This document shows positions 1-8,401 of a DNA stretch of 64,000 bases, piece after piece (position 1 is the stretch's first letter; the number at the start of each line of letters is the position of its first letter). Source of the DNA: Lustribacter sp965277075. GTDB taxonomy: Bacteria > Vulcanimicrobiota > Vulcanimicrobiia > Vulcanimicrobiales > Vulcanimicrobiaceae. Location: positions 2,852,001 through 2,916,000 of the forward strand of contig OZ255707.1 of the NCBI GenBank assembly GCA_965277075.1. Direction: 5' to 3'. The notes under the pieces were generated by a model. It searched no databases, was not told the DNA's origin, and saw only the letters and a program-made list of their open reading frames with translations. A program made the translations under genes and the position numbers.

Positions 1-240
1 AACACCCTGCGCCAACTCGTGCGCGATGAGGGCACCACGTTGATCCTCGTCGAGCAGCGTGCCGCGTTCGCGCTGGAACTCACGACGAACGCGGTCGTCC
101 TGGAACGCGGGCGTATCAGCCACGCGTCTTCGTCGGCGTCGCTGGCGGCCGACGAGGCGATTCTCGACCGCACGATCGGCATGCGCAAACTGCACGAAAC
201 CGCCAGCGAACTCGCGGCGGACGCAGCCGCGATTTCATAG
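1..240 (+). CDS. livF: ABC transporter ATP-binding protein, LivF-like (C-terminal part)
   Basis: The gene enters from the left edge in frame 1 and ends at TAG 238-240, so only the last 79 residues are visible. They contain TLILVEQ followed by ALEL and VVLERGRI, the arrangement of the H-loop region and C-terminus of LivF, the second ATPase of branched-chain amino acid (HAAT) ABC importers. The Walker and signature motifs lie outside the window. A Rieske oxygenase follows 18 bases downstream on the same strand, so the importer may bring in that enzyme's aromatic or amide substrate; this link is an inference. The substrate cannot be read from this fragment. Confidence 0.75.
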   Translation, partial: NTLRQLVRDEGTTLILVEQRAAFALELTTNAVVLERGRISHASSSASLAADEAILDRTIGMRKLHETASELAADAAAIS

Positions 241-258
241 CGAACGAAGGGTACCGCA

Positions 259-1587
259 ATGCTCGAAGAATCCAAGAACGAACTGCTGACGCGCGTCGGC
301 GCCGGTACGCCGATGGGTGATCTCCTACGACGGTATTGGATGCCGATTGCGGGCGCCTCCGAGTTCGACCGAACACCGGTCAAGAACGTGCGCGTGATGG
401 GCGAATCGCTCGTTCTGTATCGCGATCTTGCGGGAACGTACGGCTTGGTCGACCGGCAGTGCCCGCATCGGCGCGCCGACCTCTCGTACGGTTTCGTCGA
501 GGCCTGCGGTATCCGGTGCAACTATCATGGCTGGCGATTCGACGAGACCGGCCGCTGCGTCGAGCAGCCCTTCGAAGACGTTGCGAATCCCGACGCCCGT
601 TTTCGCGACAAAGTTCGCATCGCATCGTACCCGGTCGAAGAGCGGGCCGGACTGATCTGGGCGTATCTCGGTCCGCGACCCGCGCCGCTGGTGCCGAACT
701 ACGAGCCGTTCGAGTGGGCGAACGGCTTTCGTCAGATCGTGATCTCCGAGGTACCGTGCAACTGGCTACAGGCACAAGAGAACTCGATCGATCCCGTTCA
801 CTTCGAGTGGATGCACCGCAACTGGAGCGTACGCCTCAACGGCGCGTCCGGCCCGTACGCGCCGCGTCACGTCAAGGTGGGCTTCGATGAGTTCGAGCAC
901 GGCTTCACCTACAAGCGCGTCACCGAAGATACCGACGAAAACGACATTCTGTGGAAAATTGGTCGCGTGTGTCTGTGGCCCAACGCGCTCTTCACCGGCG
1001 ATCACTTCGAATGGCGCGTCCCGATCGACGACGAGAACATGCTTAGCGTGACATGGCACTTCGCGCGCGTGCCGAACGATCGCGAGCCGTTCGTGCAAGC
1101 GTCGATTCCGACGTGGTACGGTCCGATCAAAGATGAAGCGACGGGCCGCTGGATCACGACGCACGTGATGAATCAGGATTTCGTCGCGTGGGTCGGTCAG
1201 GGACGCGTATCGGACCGTCAGAACGAACATCTCGGTTTGAGCGATCGGGGTGTCATTCTCATTCGGAAGCGGTTTGCGGAGGAGCTCGAACGCGTTAAGC
1301 GCGGCGAAGATCCGAAAGCCATCGTGCGCGATCCGGGCGCGAACGCACCGATCCGCTTACCGGTCGCGAACCGCAGTTGGCTCGTCGACGGTCTTTCGCG
1401 CGCCGAGTTCGAAGCGAACCCGGTTGCCGGTGCGCGGCGCTATCCCTTTCAAGCAGGACAGCCGGATGATATCCGCCGCGCGTACGACGAAGCGATGGGT
1501 TTCGCTTCACCGCCGCCGCCCATCGAGTCGGTCTTGGGTTCGCTCGCGGCTCGCGCGGCCGCGGTCAAACGGTCAACGCCCGTCTAG
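259..1587 (+). CDS. Rieske [2Fe-2S] aromatic ring-hydroxylating oxygenase, alpha subunit (copy 1)
   Basis: 442 residues, full length for a phthalate-4,5-dioxygenase-type alpha subunit. The N-terminal Rieske domain has CPH at C68/H70 and CNYH at C87/H90, the two-Cys two-His ligands of the [2Fe-2S] cluster. The catalytic domain carries NSIDPVHFEWMH near residues 175-186, which supplies the mononuclear Fe(II) histidines and the bridging Asp. Such enzymes add O2 to an aromatic or hydrophobic substrate using electrons from a reductase. No reductase or ferredoxin gene lies nearby. The ATG follows GAAGG with normal spacing. A close paralogue with identical motif positions lies at 17075-18412. The 3' end overlaps the convergent M20 gene by 15 bases. 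Substrate unknown. Confidence 0.9.
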   Translation: MLEESKNELLTRVGAGTPMGDLLRRYWMPIAGASEFDRTPVKNVRVMGESLVLYRDLAGTYGLVDRQCPHRRADLSYGFVEACGIRCNYHGWRFDETGRCVEQPFEDVANPDARFRDKVRIASYPVEERAGLIWAYLGPRPAPLVPNYEPFEWANGFRQIVISEVPCNWLQAQENSIDPVHFEWMHRNWSVRLNGASGPYAPRHVKVGFDEFEHGFTYKRVTEDTDENDILWKIGRVCLWPNALFTGDHFEWRVPIDDENMLSVTWHFARVPNDREPFVQASIPTWYGPIKDEATGRWITTHVMNQDFVAWVGQGRVSDRQNEHLGLSDRGVILIRKRFAEELERVKRGEDPKAIVRDPGANAPIRLPVANRSWLVDGLSRAEFEANPVAGARRYPFQAGQPDDIRRAYDEAMGFASPPPPIESVLGSLAARAAAVKRSTPV

Positions 1588-3111
1588 GTTCGCAGAGTAG
1601 CGTGGCGTGAGGTGTAGGTAGAACGCGCTCATCGCCGGCCGGTACTGCGCCATCGTCGCCTTATTCATGTCGACTTGCGGTTTCGCGTCGGCCGGTAGCA
1701 GCGAAAGATACGGTGTCGCCGCGATCGTCGCGGCGAATTCGTCGTGGGCGGCGGCGAGCGTCTGCGGCGAGGTCATCAGATCGAGGATCGCATCGGCCAA
1801 CGCTTTGGCGCCGACGACTTCACCCTTATGTGCGATTGAATTCACCGGCGTGACACCGGCCTGCCAGTTGTGATACTGGATTCCCGGCACACTTGCCGGA
1901 AAGTTGAACGGCACCGCGGGCACGACCCACGACACGTCGCCGTTATCGTTGGACGATGCGCTCTGCGGCCGGCCGCCGAGCGGCGTGACGGCCGTCTTCA
2001 ATCCGACGACCGGGACGTTGAGCGCCGCCTGGAAATCGCGCGCATACTTTTGTTCGGCGTCCGTCCAATGCGGCATCCCGACCGCGTCGAGGTTCTTTTG
2101 TATGACGCCGGCGAGTGTCTTGTTGCCGAGTTGCGGCCAGGCCGATGCGTCGTACGAGATATCGACGGTCGTGCCGGTCATCATGGCCGCGCCTTTGGCA
2201 ACGTCGATCAGCTTCGCTTGCGTCGCGCGCGCTTCGGGCATGCTCTTGTCGCGCACGAAGTACCAGTTCTGAGCCGTTTCGGGGATGATGTTCGGTTGCA
2301 AGCCGCCGTTCGTGATGGCCCGGTGCACGCGATACGACGGGAACAACTGCTCGCGCAGAAACGCGACCCCCGTGTCCATCAGCTCGACCGCGTCGAGCGC
2401 GTTCTTCCCGTCCCACGGATCGTTCGCGGCGTGCGCCGTCTTCCCGTGAAACGTGAACTTGGTGCTGATCGCCGCGTAGTTTGCCAGGCCGAACCCGGTT
2501 GCTGCCTGATCCGCGATGTGAATGTAGATGACCGCGTCGACGTCTTTGAAGTAACCGGCGCGCACGATGAACGGGCGGCTGCCCAGGGCTTCTTCCGCCG
2601 GACCGAAATTGACCGCAACCGTCCCCGGCAGGTGATACTTCCGAAGGGTTTCTTTCACGGCGAACGCCGCCGCCGTCGCAACCGCGGTGTGCGTGTTGTG
2701 CCCTTCCATGTGCCCCGGCGCTCCCGAGACCAGCGGTTTGTGCGTGAAGTCGTCGGGCGTTTGCGAGCCGCCCGGCAACGCGTCCAGTTCGGTTTCGACG
2801 ACGATGTACGGTTTGCCCGAGCCCCACTTGGCCCACAGGTTTGTCGGCATCCCCGCGCCGCCGAGTTCGACGGCGAACCCCGCGGCTTGCAGCGTGTCCC
2901 GGACGAGCTTCGTGCTTTCGAATTCTTGCATCCCGAGTTCGCCGAAGTAGTACACGGCGTCGGCCATGTCGTTCATCGGCTTGGTGTTTTTCTCGACCAC
3001 CGCGTTGGCAAACGATTTTTGTTCGTCGGTCGCCGCAGCGCGTACGGTTGCCGGAAGGAATGACATCAGGACCGCGATGACAAGCACGGTGTGCCGAAAG
3101 GGCGCGTTCAT
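1573..3111 (-). CDS. Secreted M20-family amidohydrolase (AbgB-like)
   Basis: 512 residues. Residues 1-25 form a signal peptide ending VRA, so the enzyme is probably exported to the periplasm. The body matches M20D amidohydrolases related to AbgB (aminobenzoyl-glutamate utilisation): a metal-site EGHNTHTAV motif near residue 140, the acidic GPAEE motif that carries the general base, and the dimerisation lid in the middle. Family members hydrolyse N-acyl or amide bonds of amino acids or peptides using two metal ions. The gene converges on the Rieske gene, and a hydrolase beside an oxygenase and importer is compatible with catabolism of an amide-linked aromatic compound. The exact substrate is not determinable. 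Confidence 0.85.
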   Translation of the reverse strand: MNAPFRHTVLVIAVLMSFLPATVRAAATDEQKSFANAVVEKNTKPMNDMADAVYYFGELGMQEFESTKLVRDTLQAAGFAVELGGAGMPTNLWAKWGSGKPYIVVETELDALPGGSQTPDDFTHKPLVSGAPGHMEGHNTHTAVATAAAFAVKETLRKYHLPGTVAVNFGPAEEALGSRPFIVRAGYFKDVDAVIYIHIADQAATGFGLANYAAISTKFTFHGKTAHAANDPWDGKNALDAVELMDTGVAFLREQLFPSYRVHRAITNGGLQPNIIPETAQNWYFVRDKSMPEARATQAKLIDVAKGAAMMTGTTVDISYDASAWPQLGNKTLAGVIQKNLDAVGMPHWTDAEQKYARDFQAALNVPVVGLKTAVTPLGGRPQSASSNDNGDVSWVVPAVPFNFPASVPGIQYHNWQAGVTPVNSIAHKGEVVGAKALADAILDLMTSPQTLAAAHDEFAATIAATPYLSLLPADAKPQVDMNKATMAQYRPAMSAFYLHLTPRYSANLDGR

Positions 3112-3132
3112 AGCGAGATATTCCGTGCGGCG

Positions 3133-4584
3133 CTAGCGGGCGCCCTTCGACGATGCGACGGGAGCCGGCGCGGTCGCCGCAACGAGGCTGTCGTCGGGGG
3201 CGCCGGGCCGCGCCGGCGGCAGCAGCGCCGTGATCTTTTTCCGGCGCCAGAAGACGAAGTAGTACGTCGATTGAAATGCGAGCGCGCAGACGAATGCGAT
3301 CGGATACGCGTACCACACGCCGCTGAGACCAAGCGGTCCGCGCGAGAGAAAATAGGCAACGGGCACCTCGATGCCCCAGATCGAGACGATCGAGAGCAAC
3401 GTCGGCCACAACACGGTGCCGCTCGAACGCATCACGCCCGAGAGCACGGCGGTGTTGCCGAAGATGAGGTAACTCCAAAGCGTGATTTGGAGGAGCCCGT
3501 AGGCAACGTGCAGCGTCCGCTGGTCGGTGAGGAAGAGCGAGAGAATCGGCTCGCCGAGCGCGTAGACGATCGCAACGAGGAGGCCGCCGATGATATAGTT
3601 GAGCGTCACGGCCGCGCGCACGATTTTGGTCAACCGGTCGAGTCGCTGCGCGCCGATCGCTTGCGCGCCGAAGATCGACGCTGCGATACCGATCGTGATC
3701 GCGGGGAACTGCACGTAACTGACGACTTGATTGACCGCACCGTACGCCGCCGTCGCATTCGAGCCGAACCGGTTCACGAAGGCGATGACGGCGATTTCCG
3801 AGAGCGAAACCATGACCAGCTGAATGCCGGTCGGCACGCCGATTCGAATCAACGTCGTCAGCACCTGAACGTCGATCGCGAGCGAATGGCTGATCTTTTT
3901 GAACGCGAGCGGGTGACCGCGCCATTCGAGATACACGAGCATGCCGACGATTCCGAGCAGCGACGAGCCGACAGAGGAGATCGGCGCGGCGATCAATCCG
4001 AGGGCAGGTATGCCGAACGCTCCGCGGATCAGCAGCGGCGTCGCCGCGATCGAGAGCAGCGTCGTACCGATGAGCGCAACGAACGGCGTCTGCGAGTCGC
4101 CGACACCGCGCATGAGCATCGTGTAGGTCAAGTAGATAAACGTGATCGGTAGGGTGCCGAAGACGATTCCCCCGTACGCCTGCGCTTGATCGAGAATGTC
4201 GGGCGGTGTGCCGATGAGGTGGAGGATCGAGCGATCGAAGAGCAGCCCCACGACGCCGATAGCGACGCCGAAGACGGTTGCAAACGTCAGCGTCGTTCCG
4301 GCAACGCGCTGCAAACGATCCGGATCGTGCGCGCCGTAGGCCTGGCCGATCAGGACGCTGCTGCCGCTCGCAATCCCCATGAAGAACGAGATCAAGAAGA
4401 ACAGCATCGGAAAGACCGATGACGCGGCAGCGAGCGCCCCGACACCGATCATCCGGCCGAGGAAGATGCTGGTGAACGTCGCGCCGGCCGACTGCAGCGT
4501 GTTCGCGAGCATCAGCGGGATGAGAAACGTGAGCAGCGGCCGCCAAACCGGCTTGGTATCATCGATGGCGGGGCCACGTCGCAT
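3133..4584 (-). CDS. MATE family multidrug/toxin exporter
   Basis: 483 residues from ATG 4584; longer open frames upstream have no recognisable content and would run into the divergent gene. The protein is almost entirely hydrophobic with about 12 membrane segments in two halves, beginning WRPLLTFLIPLMLANTLQSAG and continuing with GRMIGVGALAAAS and GIASGSSVLIGQAYGA, all typical of MATE antiporters (NorM/DinF superfamily). These export cationic drugs or metabolites in exchange for Na+ or H+. It lies 21 bases downstream of the M20 gene start on the same strand, so the two may be cotranscribed. It is divergent from the oxidoreductase at 4658. Confidence 0.9.
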   Translation of the reverse strand: MRRGPAIDDTKPVWRPLLTFLIPLMLANTLQSAGATFTSIFLGRMIGVGALAAASSVFPMLFFLISFFMGIASGSSVLIGQAYGAHDPDRLQRVAGTTLTFATVFGVAIGVVGLLFDRSILHLIGTPPDILDQAQAYGGIVFGTLPITFIYLTYTMLMRGVGDSQTPFVALIGTTLLSIAATPLLIRGAFGIPALGLIAAPISSVGSSLLGIVGMLVYLEWRGHPLAFKKISHSLAIDVQVLTTLIRIGVPTGIQLVMVSLSEIAVIAFVNRFGSNATAAYGAVNQVVSYVQFPAITIGIAASIFGAQAIGAQRLDRLTKIVRAAVTLNYIIGGLLVAIVYALGEPILSLFLTDQRTLHVAYGLLQITLWSYLIFGNTAVLSGVMRSSGTVLWPTLLSIVSIWGIEVPVAYFLSRGPLGLSGVWYAYPIAFVCALAFQSTYYFVFWRRKKITALLPPARPGAPDDSLVAATAPAPVASSKGAR

Positions 4585-4657
4585 CTGCGCATCTTCCGCC
4601 CACCGCTCGCGCGTCCTCGCGGAAGGGACGGCTGCATTGACGCCACATGCAGCGGCC

Positions 4658-6046
4658 ATGCGGGACGTCGACGCAATCGTCATCGGAAGCGGACAAGGCG
4701 GCGTGCCGCTGGCGGCCGCGTTTGCGAGCGAGGGGAAACGCGTCGTGCTCTTCGAGCGCGGTCCCTTGGGCGGCACGTGCGTCAATTCGGGTTGCACGCC
4801 GTCCAAGACGTTTCTGGCGGCCGCGCACAGCGTCGGCCGCGCGCGCCGAGCGCGCGCGATGGGACTGCGCGGCGACGTGTCGCTCGATTTCGGCGTCGCG
4901 ATGGAACGGACGCGAGCGATGATTGCCGACTGGAACGCCGGTGTGCGCGCGCGGTTGGAACGTGCCGGCGTTGAAATCGTCGCGGCTGAGGCATCGTTCC
5001 TCGAGCCGCGCGTCGTGACCGGCGGTGACGTCACCGTCCGTGCGCCGCTCGTCATCATCGATACCGGGGGGTCAGCCGGCACGCCGCCGATCGCCGGCCT
5101 CGGCACCGTATCGTATCTCGACAACGTATCATTCTTCGCGCAGCATACCTTGCCGCGGCGCTTCGTCGTCATCGGCGGCGGTTACATCGGACTCGAGCTC
5201 GGACAAGGGATGGCCCGCGCCGGCAGCGCGGTCACGATCGTGCACCGAGCCGAACGCATTCTCGATATGGAAGAGGCCGACGCGAGCACGGCGCTGCTCG
5301 ACGCGCTGCACGAAGATGGACTCGACGTGCGGCTCGACGCGCACGTCACGAGCGTCGCGCAGCATGAGATGACGATTGTCACCACGCTCGCCGACGGGAC
5401 GTCGATTCCGTGCGATGCGTTGCTCGTTGCGACCGGTCGCGTGCCGCAGACGGCGGCGCTGCATTTGGATCGCGCCGGGATCGCGACGAACGAGCAGGGC
5501 TTCGTCGTCGTCGACGACTATCTCGAAACGGCGTGTCCCGGCGTGTATGCGATCGGCGACGTTGCGGGTCAGCCGGCGTTCACGCACGTGTCGTGGGAAG
5601 ATTACCGGCGCGTCATCGCGACGTTGGCCGGCCATAAGCGTAAACGCGACGATCGCGTTCTCGCCTACACGACGTTCACCGAACCGCAGGTAGCACGCTG
5701 CGGGATGACCCTCGACCAAGCACGCGCCGCCGGTCGTCGTGCACGCGCGGTGACGATGCAGATGGCCGATGTCGCCCGCGCGATCGAATGGAATGAAGAG
5801 CGCGGCTTTTTCCGGATCGTCGTCGACGACGACGACGATCGAATCCTCGGCGCGACCTTCGTCGGCTACGAAGCGGGGGAACTCATCCACGTCGTCATCA
5901 CGTTGATCGACGCGAACGCGACGTGGCAACGGCTCGCCGACGCGATGCACGTGCACCCGACGTACGCCGAAGGGCTGCCGACGCTCGCACGCCTCATACC
6001 GGAGAAACGTGCAGCCGACGCGAACGTAATCGTCCCGGGCGATTAG
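4658..6046 (+). CDS. Pyridine nucleotide-disulfide oxidoreductase (mercuric reductase / dihydrolipoamide dehydrogenase type)
   Basis: 462 residues from ATG 4658. FAD-binding GSGQGG is at residues 10-15 and the redox disulfide CVNSGC at C41/C46. A second GGGYIGLELGQG nucleotide fold binds NAD(P)H, and ATGRVPQ and YAIGDVAG motifs close the FAD domain. The C-terminus has VHPTYAEGLPTL, corresponding to the His-containing dimer motif of this class. It lacks the N-terminal metal-binding domain and the C-terminal vicinal cysteines of true MerA, so mercury reduction is unlikely. It may be a dihydrolipoamide dehydrogenase or a related quinone/disulfide reductase; no 2-oxoacid dehydrogenase genes are nearby. 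Its last four codons and stop overlap the 5' end of the following tRNA gene. Confidence 0.87.
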   Translation: MRDVDAIVIGSGQGGVPLAAAFASEGKRVVLFERGPLGGTCVNSGCTPSKTFLAAAHSVGRARRARAMGLRGDVSLDFGVAMERTRAMIADWNAGVRARLERAGVEIVAAEASFLEPRVVTGGDVTVRAPLVIIDTGGSAGTPPIAGLGTVSYLDNVSFFAQHTLPRRFVVIGGGYIGLELGQGMARAGSAVTIVHRAERILDMEEADASTALLDALHEDGLDVRLDAHVTSVAQHEMTIVTTLADGTSIPCDALLVATGRVPQTAALHLDRAGIATNEQGFVVVDDYLETACPGVYAIGDVAGQPAFTHVSWEDYRRVIATLAGHKRKRDDRVLAYTTFTEPQVARCGMTLDQARAAGRRARAVTMQMADVARAIEWNEERGFFRIVVDDDDDRILGATFVGYEAGELIHVVITLIDANATWQRLADAMHVHPTYAEGLPTLARLIPEKRAADANVIVPGD

Positions 6047-6109
6047 CTCAGCTGGGAGAGCAGGACCTTTACACGGTCAAGGTCGGCGGTTCGAGCCCGT
6101 CATCGCCCA
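6037..6109 (+). tRNA. tRNA-Val (anticodon TAC)
   Basis: A 73-base cloverleaf can be folded by eye. The acceptor stem GGGCGAT/ATCGCCC is perfect, with D stem GCTC/GAGC, anticodon stem GGACC/GGTCA (one terminal mismatch), loop TTTACAC with anticodon TAC, T stem GGCGG/CCGTC, the TTCGAGC loop and discriminator A. CCA is not encoded (the next bases are AAT). The first ten bases are shared with the end of the upstream coding sequence. Confidence 0.95.
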
Positions 6110-6270
6110 AATGCGCGCGTGTCTCGTGCTTTTACGCCGACCAATCGCGCGTTACCCAACCTGCGAAGGCGGTCGTGCATCCACCTCGGCAAGCGTTTCC
6201 CTTGGGCTTGCGATGTGGGTCTTTCCGCTCGCACGTCGGGGCAGCATAGCGTAAGAAAGGTCGTCACCGT

Positions 6271-7242
6271 ATGCCAAAAGCCGTTCAACTTTCCGCGTAC
6301 GGCGGAGTCGACCAGCTCCGGATCGTCGACGTCGCAAAGCCCGAGCCGGAGGCGGGCGAGGTGGTGGTGCGCGTTATCGCCGCGGGCACGAACCCGGGCG
6401 AGATTTCCATTCGCGAAGGTCTGCTCAAGGATATGTATCCGAGGGACTTCCCGTTCGGGCAAGGCACGGATTTCGCGGGGCGCATCGATTCCGTCGGCGC
6501 GGGCGTTACGGGGCTCGCGCCCGGCGACGAGGTGCTCGGCTGGACCGACCAGCGCGCGGCGCAGGCCGAGTACGTCGCGAGCAGTCCGTCGCAGTTGGTC
6601 GCAAAGCCGCCGGCGCTCGATTGGTTCCGCGCCGGCAGCCTGTTCGTTGTCGCGGTGACCGCCGTCGCTGCCGTCCGCGCGGTGTCGTTGAAGCCGGGCG
6701 ATACCGTGGCCGTCAGCGGCGCGGCGGGCGGGGTAGGGTCGGTCGCAATACAACTCGCGCGGCGAGCCGGCGCCCGAGTCATCGGCATCGCCAGCGATGA
6801 GAGCGCGCCGTTCCTGCATTCCGTCGGCGTTGAGCCCCTCGCGTACGGAGATGGGCTCGCGGAGCGGTTGCGGGGGCTCAGCCCCAAAGGACTCGACGCT
6901 TTCATCGACCTCTTCGGCGGCAGTTACATTGAACTCGCCGTGGCGCTCGGCGTCGCACGCGAGCGTATTAACACCATCATCGATTTCGCCAACGCGCAGA
7001 AGTACGGCGTCAAGACGGACGGGTCGGCGGCGGCTGCGTCGCGCGAGACGCTTGCGTCCGTCGCGGACTTGATCGCATGGGGCGAGATCGTCATGCCGCT
7101 GACCGCCGTTTATCCCTTTGCGTCGGTGCGCGATGCGTATAGCGAGCTCGCACGTCGCAAGGCCCGGGGAAAGATCGTGCTCGCGCTTGACGCGACGATT
7201 GCGGAGCCGCTCCGGCCGTCCGCACCGAGGCCGACAAAATGA
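6271..7242 (+). CDS. Zinc-independent MDR oxidoreductase (quinone oxidoreductase-like)
   Basis: 323 residues, the normal size for the NADPH:quinone oxidoreductase branch of the medium-chain dehydrogenase/reductase family. The N-terminal catalytic domain has AGTNPGE and GTDFAGRIDSVGAGV. The cofactor fold carries SGAAGGVGS around residue 150, the AAGGVG form that usually accompanies NADPH. The cysteine and histidine zinc ligands of alcohol dehydrogenases are absent. Family members reduce quinones or activated double bonds with NADPH. The gene stands alone between the tRNA and the structured RNA region. Substrate not determinable. Confidence 0.85.
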   Translation: MPKAVQLSAYGGVDQLRIVDVAKPEPEAGEVVVRVIAAGTNPGEISIREGLLKDMYPRDFPFGQGTDFAGRIDSVGAGVTGLAPGDEVLGWTDQRAAQAEYVASSPSQLVAKPPALDWFRAGSLFVVAVTAVAAVRAVSLKPGDTVAVSGAAGGVGSVAIQLARRAGARVIGIASDESAPFLHSVGVEPLAYGDGLAERLRGLSPKGLDAFIDLFGGSYIELAVALGVARERINTIIDFANAQKYGVKTDGSAAAASRETLASVADLIAWGEIVMPLTAVYPFASVRDAYSELARRKARGKIVLALDATIAEPLRPSAPRPTK

Positions 7243-7362
7243 CGGCGCTCGACGACGGCTTGACGAAGCCGAAGTAACGCCGTCCGAACAGTTCTTCAGC
7301 CGTCATCCTAACGTCAGTCACGGCGGACACGCACACGACGTCAGCGACGCCGCATCGTCGAA

Positions 7363-7568
7363 GCGATAATTCTCGCCGAAGACGCGGCTTCGGCGGAGGA
7401 GAATTTGGAGCGGCGTTCGCACTTATCGTCTCTGCTGAAATCGGATTCGCACCGGGCGTGTGCCACAGCTGATACATAGCTGGGAAATCGTCGCCCACAC
7501 CCGGTCGTAGGGCAACCTACGACGCGACGGCAACAAGGCTCGCTTTGCGGGCCTTGTTGTTTTGTTGT
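7363..7568 (+). ncRNA. Candidate structured non-coding RNA or 5' leader (unassigned)
   Basis: This 340-base gap has no credible gene but folds well on the plus strand. Helix 1 pairs GCGATAA (7363-7369) with TTATCGT (7423-7429) and encloses TTCTC/GAGAA plus GCCGAAG/CTTCGGC. Helix 2 pairs ACCGGG (7451-7456) with CCCGGT (7500-7505), extends with TGTG/CACA, and contains a CAGCT/AGCTG hairpin. Helix 3, GTCGTAGG/CCTACGAC (7504-7523), is capped by a GCAA tetraloop. A strong terminator hairpin ends it. I could not match it to tmRNA, RNase P, SRP, 6S or a common riboswitch. It could be a stand-alone RNA or an attenuator for the hydrolase gene at 7583. Confidence 0.5.
7531..7568 (+). terminator. Rho-independent terminator
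   Basis: CAACAAGGC (7531-7539) pairs with GCCTTGTTG (7551-7559). A T-G wobble and an inner CGC/GCG stem with a TTT loop continue the helix to about 13 base pairs, and GTTTTGTTG follows on the 3' side. It closes the structured RNA region and lies only 15 bases before the next likely start codon. Confidence 0.75.
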
Positions 7569-7582
7569 GCGAACACGCGGAC

Positions 7583-8401
7583 GTGCTGCAGACGGGCGTG
7601 ATCGCCTTACCATCGGGTGGCGCGTTGCACGTCGAAGGCGTCGAACATGGTCCCGCGTTGCTCTTTCTTCACGGTGTCGGCGGTGGCGCGTGGTCGTGGC
7701 TTCCACAGCGCGTCGCGTTGGCCTCGACGCATCGAATCTATACATGGGAAGCGCGCGGCCATGGGGCTGCTTCGCGCGTTGCGGACGCGGGTTTCGCCGA
7801 CTATCTCCAAGACGCGCGCGAAGCGCTGGTCGTCGCGTCGAGGGACGGCGTGCCGGCGATCGCGGGTCATTCCATGGGCGGCCTCATCGCGACGATTCTC
7901 GCCGCCGACGGCGGCCCGCTTCGTGCGCTCGCGTTAGTCGATCCGGTCTATAACGAAGGAAACGAAGCGCACGTCATTCCGGCGTTGCGTCCGGCTGCAC
8001 GTGCGTTCGCCGCACCGGTGATGCGTTCCGCGCAGCGCGGCGGCGTCGTTGCGCGAACGATCGGCCGCGCGATCTTCAACGCCGCGTTCACGGATCGGGC
8101 CGCGCGCGAAGCCGCATGGCCCGCGCAACTCGCGCAAGTGCCGTTCGAATATCCACGGATGTTCACCGAAGGCATTGCGGGCGTGAGCGGCGTTGCGTTC
8201 CGGCCATATGCGCGAGATGTCGACGTCCCGACCCTCCTCCTCAACGGACGATTTCCCGCGCTGCGCGATGCCTTGCGCGCGCGCCTGGGCCCACGCTTCG
8301 CTGATGAGACGATCCCCGGCGGCCATTACCTGCAACTGGATCGGCCTACGGCCGTAACCGAGCGGCTTCGCCGCTTCTTCGACGAAAGCGCGGCGCTGTG
8401 A
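7583..8401 (+). CDS. Alpha/beta hydrolase
   Basis: About 272 residues from GTG 7583. A TTG at 7562 is in frame but lies inside the terminator tail and is unlikely. The fold is clear: LLFLHGVGGGAWSW forms the oxyanion-hole loop, YTWEARGHG follows strand 4, and GHSMGG holds the nucleophile Ser97. GGHYLQLDRP near the C-terminus supplies the catalytic His. These enzymes cleave esters, amides, epoxides or C-C bonds; the substrate cannot be told. The stop overlaps the start of the DUF5693 gene (GTGA), so it probably belongs to the same transcript as the csaB cluster. No clear ribosome binding site precedes the start. Confidence 0.82.
   Translation: MLQTGVIALPSGGALHVEGVEHGPALLFLHGVGGGAWSWLPQRVALASTHRIYTWEARGHGAASRVADAGFADYLQDAREALVVASRDGVPAIAGHSMGGLIATILAADGGPLRALALVDPVYNEGNEAHVIPALRPAARAFAAPVMRSAQRGGVVARTIGRAIFNAAFTDRAAREAAWPAQLAQVPFEYPRMFTEGIAGVSGVAFRPYARDVDVPTLLLNGRFPALRDALRARLGPRFADETIPGGHYLQLDRPTAVTERLRRFFDESAAL

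Noticed and set aside
1870..3063. 397-codon plus-strand frame
   Set aside because: It is antisense to the M20 amidohydrolase and is rich in Arg and Val, as expected for a shadow frame in high-G+C DNA.
3133..5172. MATE gene extended to 679 codons
   Set aside because: The extra 196 residues are Arg/Ser/Thr-rich, lack membrane helices and lie antisense to the well-supported oxidoreductase gene.
5923..6249. Open reading frame of 108 codons with LAQLGEQDLYTVKVGGSSPSSP
   Set aside because: This is the translation of the tRNA-Val gene; such peptides are a known artefact of tRNA read-through.
7091..7498. Minus-strand frame of 135 codons opposite the structured RNA
   Set aside because: It has no recognisable domain, overlaps the MDR gene end, and its codon pattern fits antisense noise.
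7450..7500. Possible cobalamin riboswitch (GCCACAG ... GGGAAA resembles part of the core)
   Set aside because: The B12 box and the other conserved core elements are absent, and the helices differ from the cobalamin fold.
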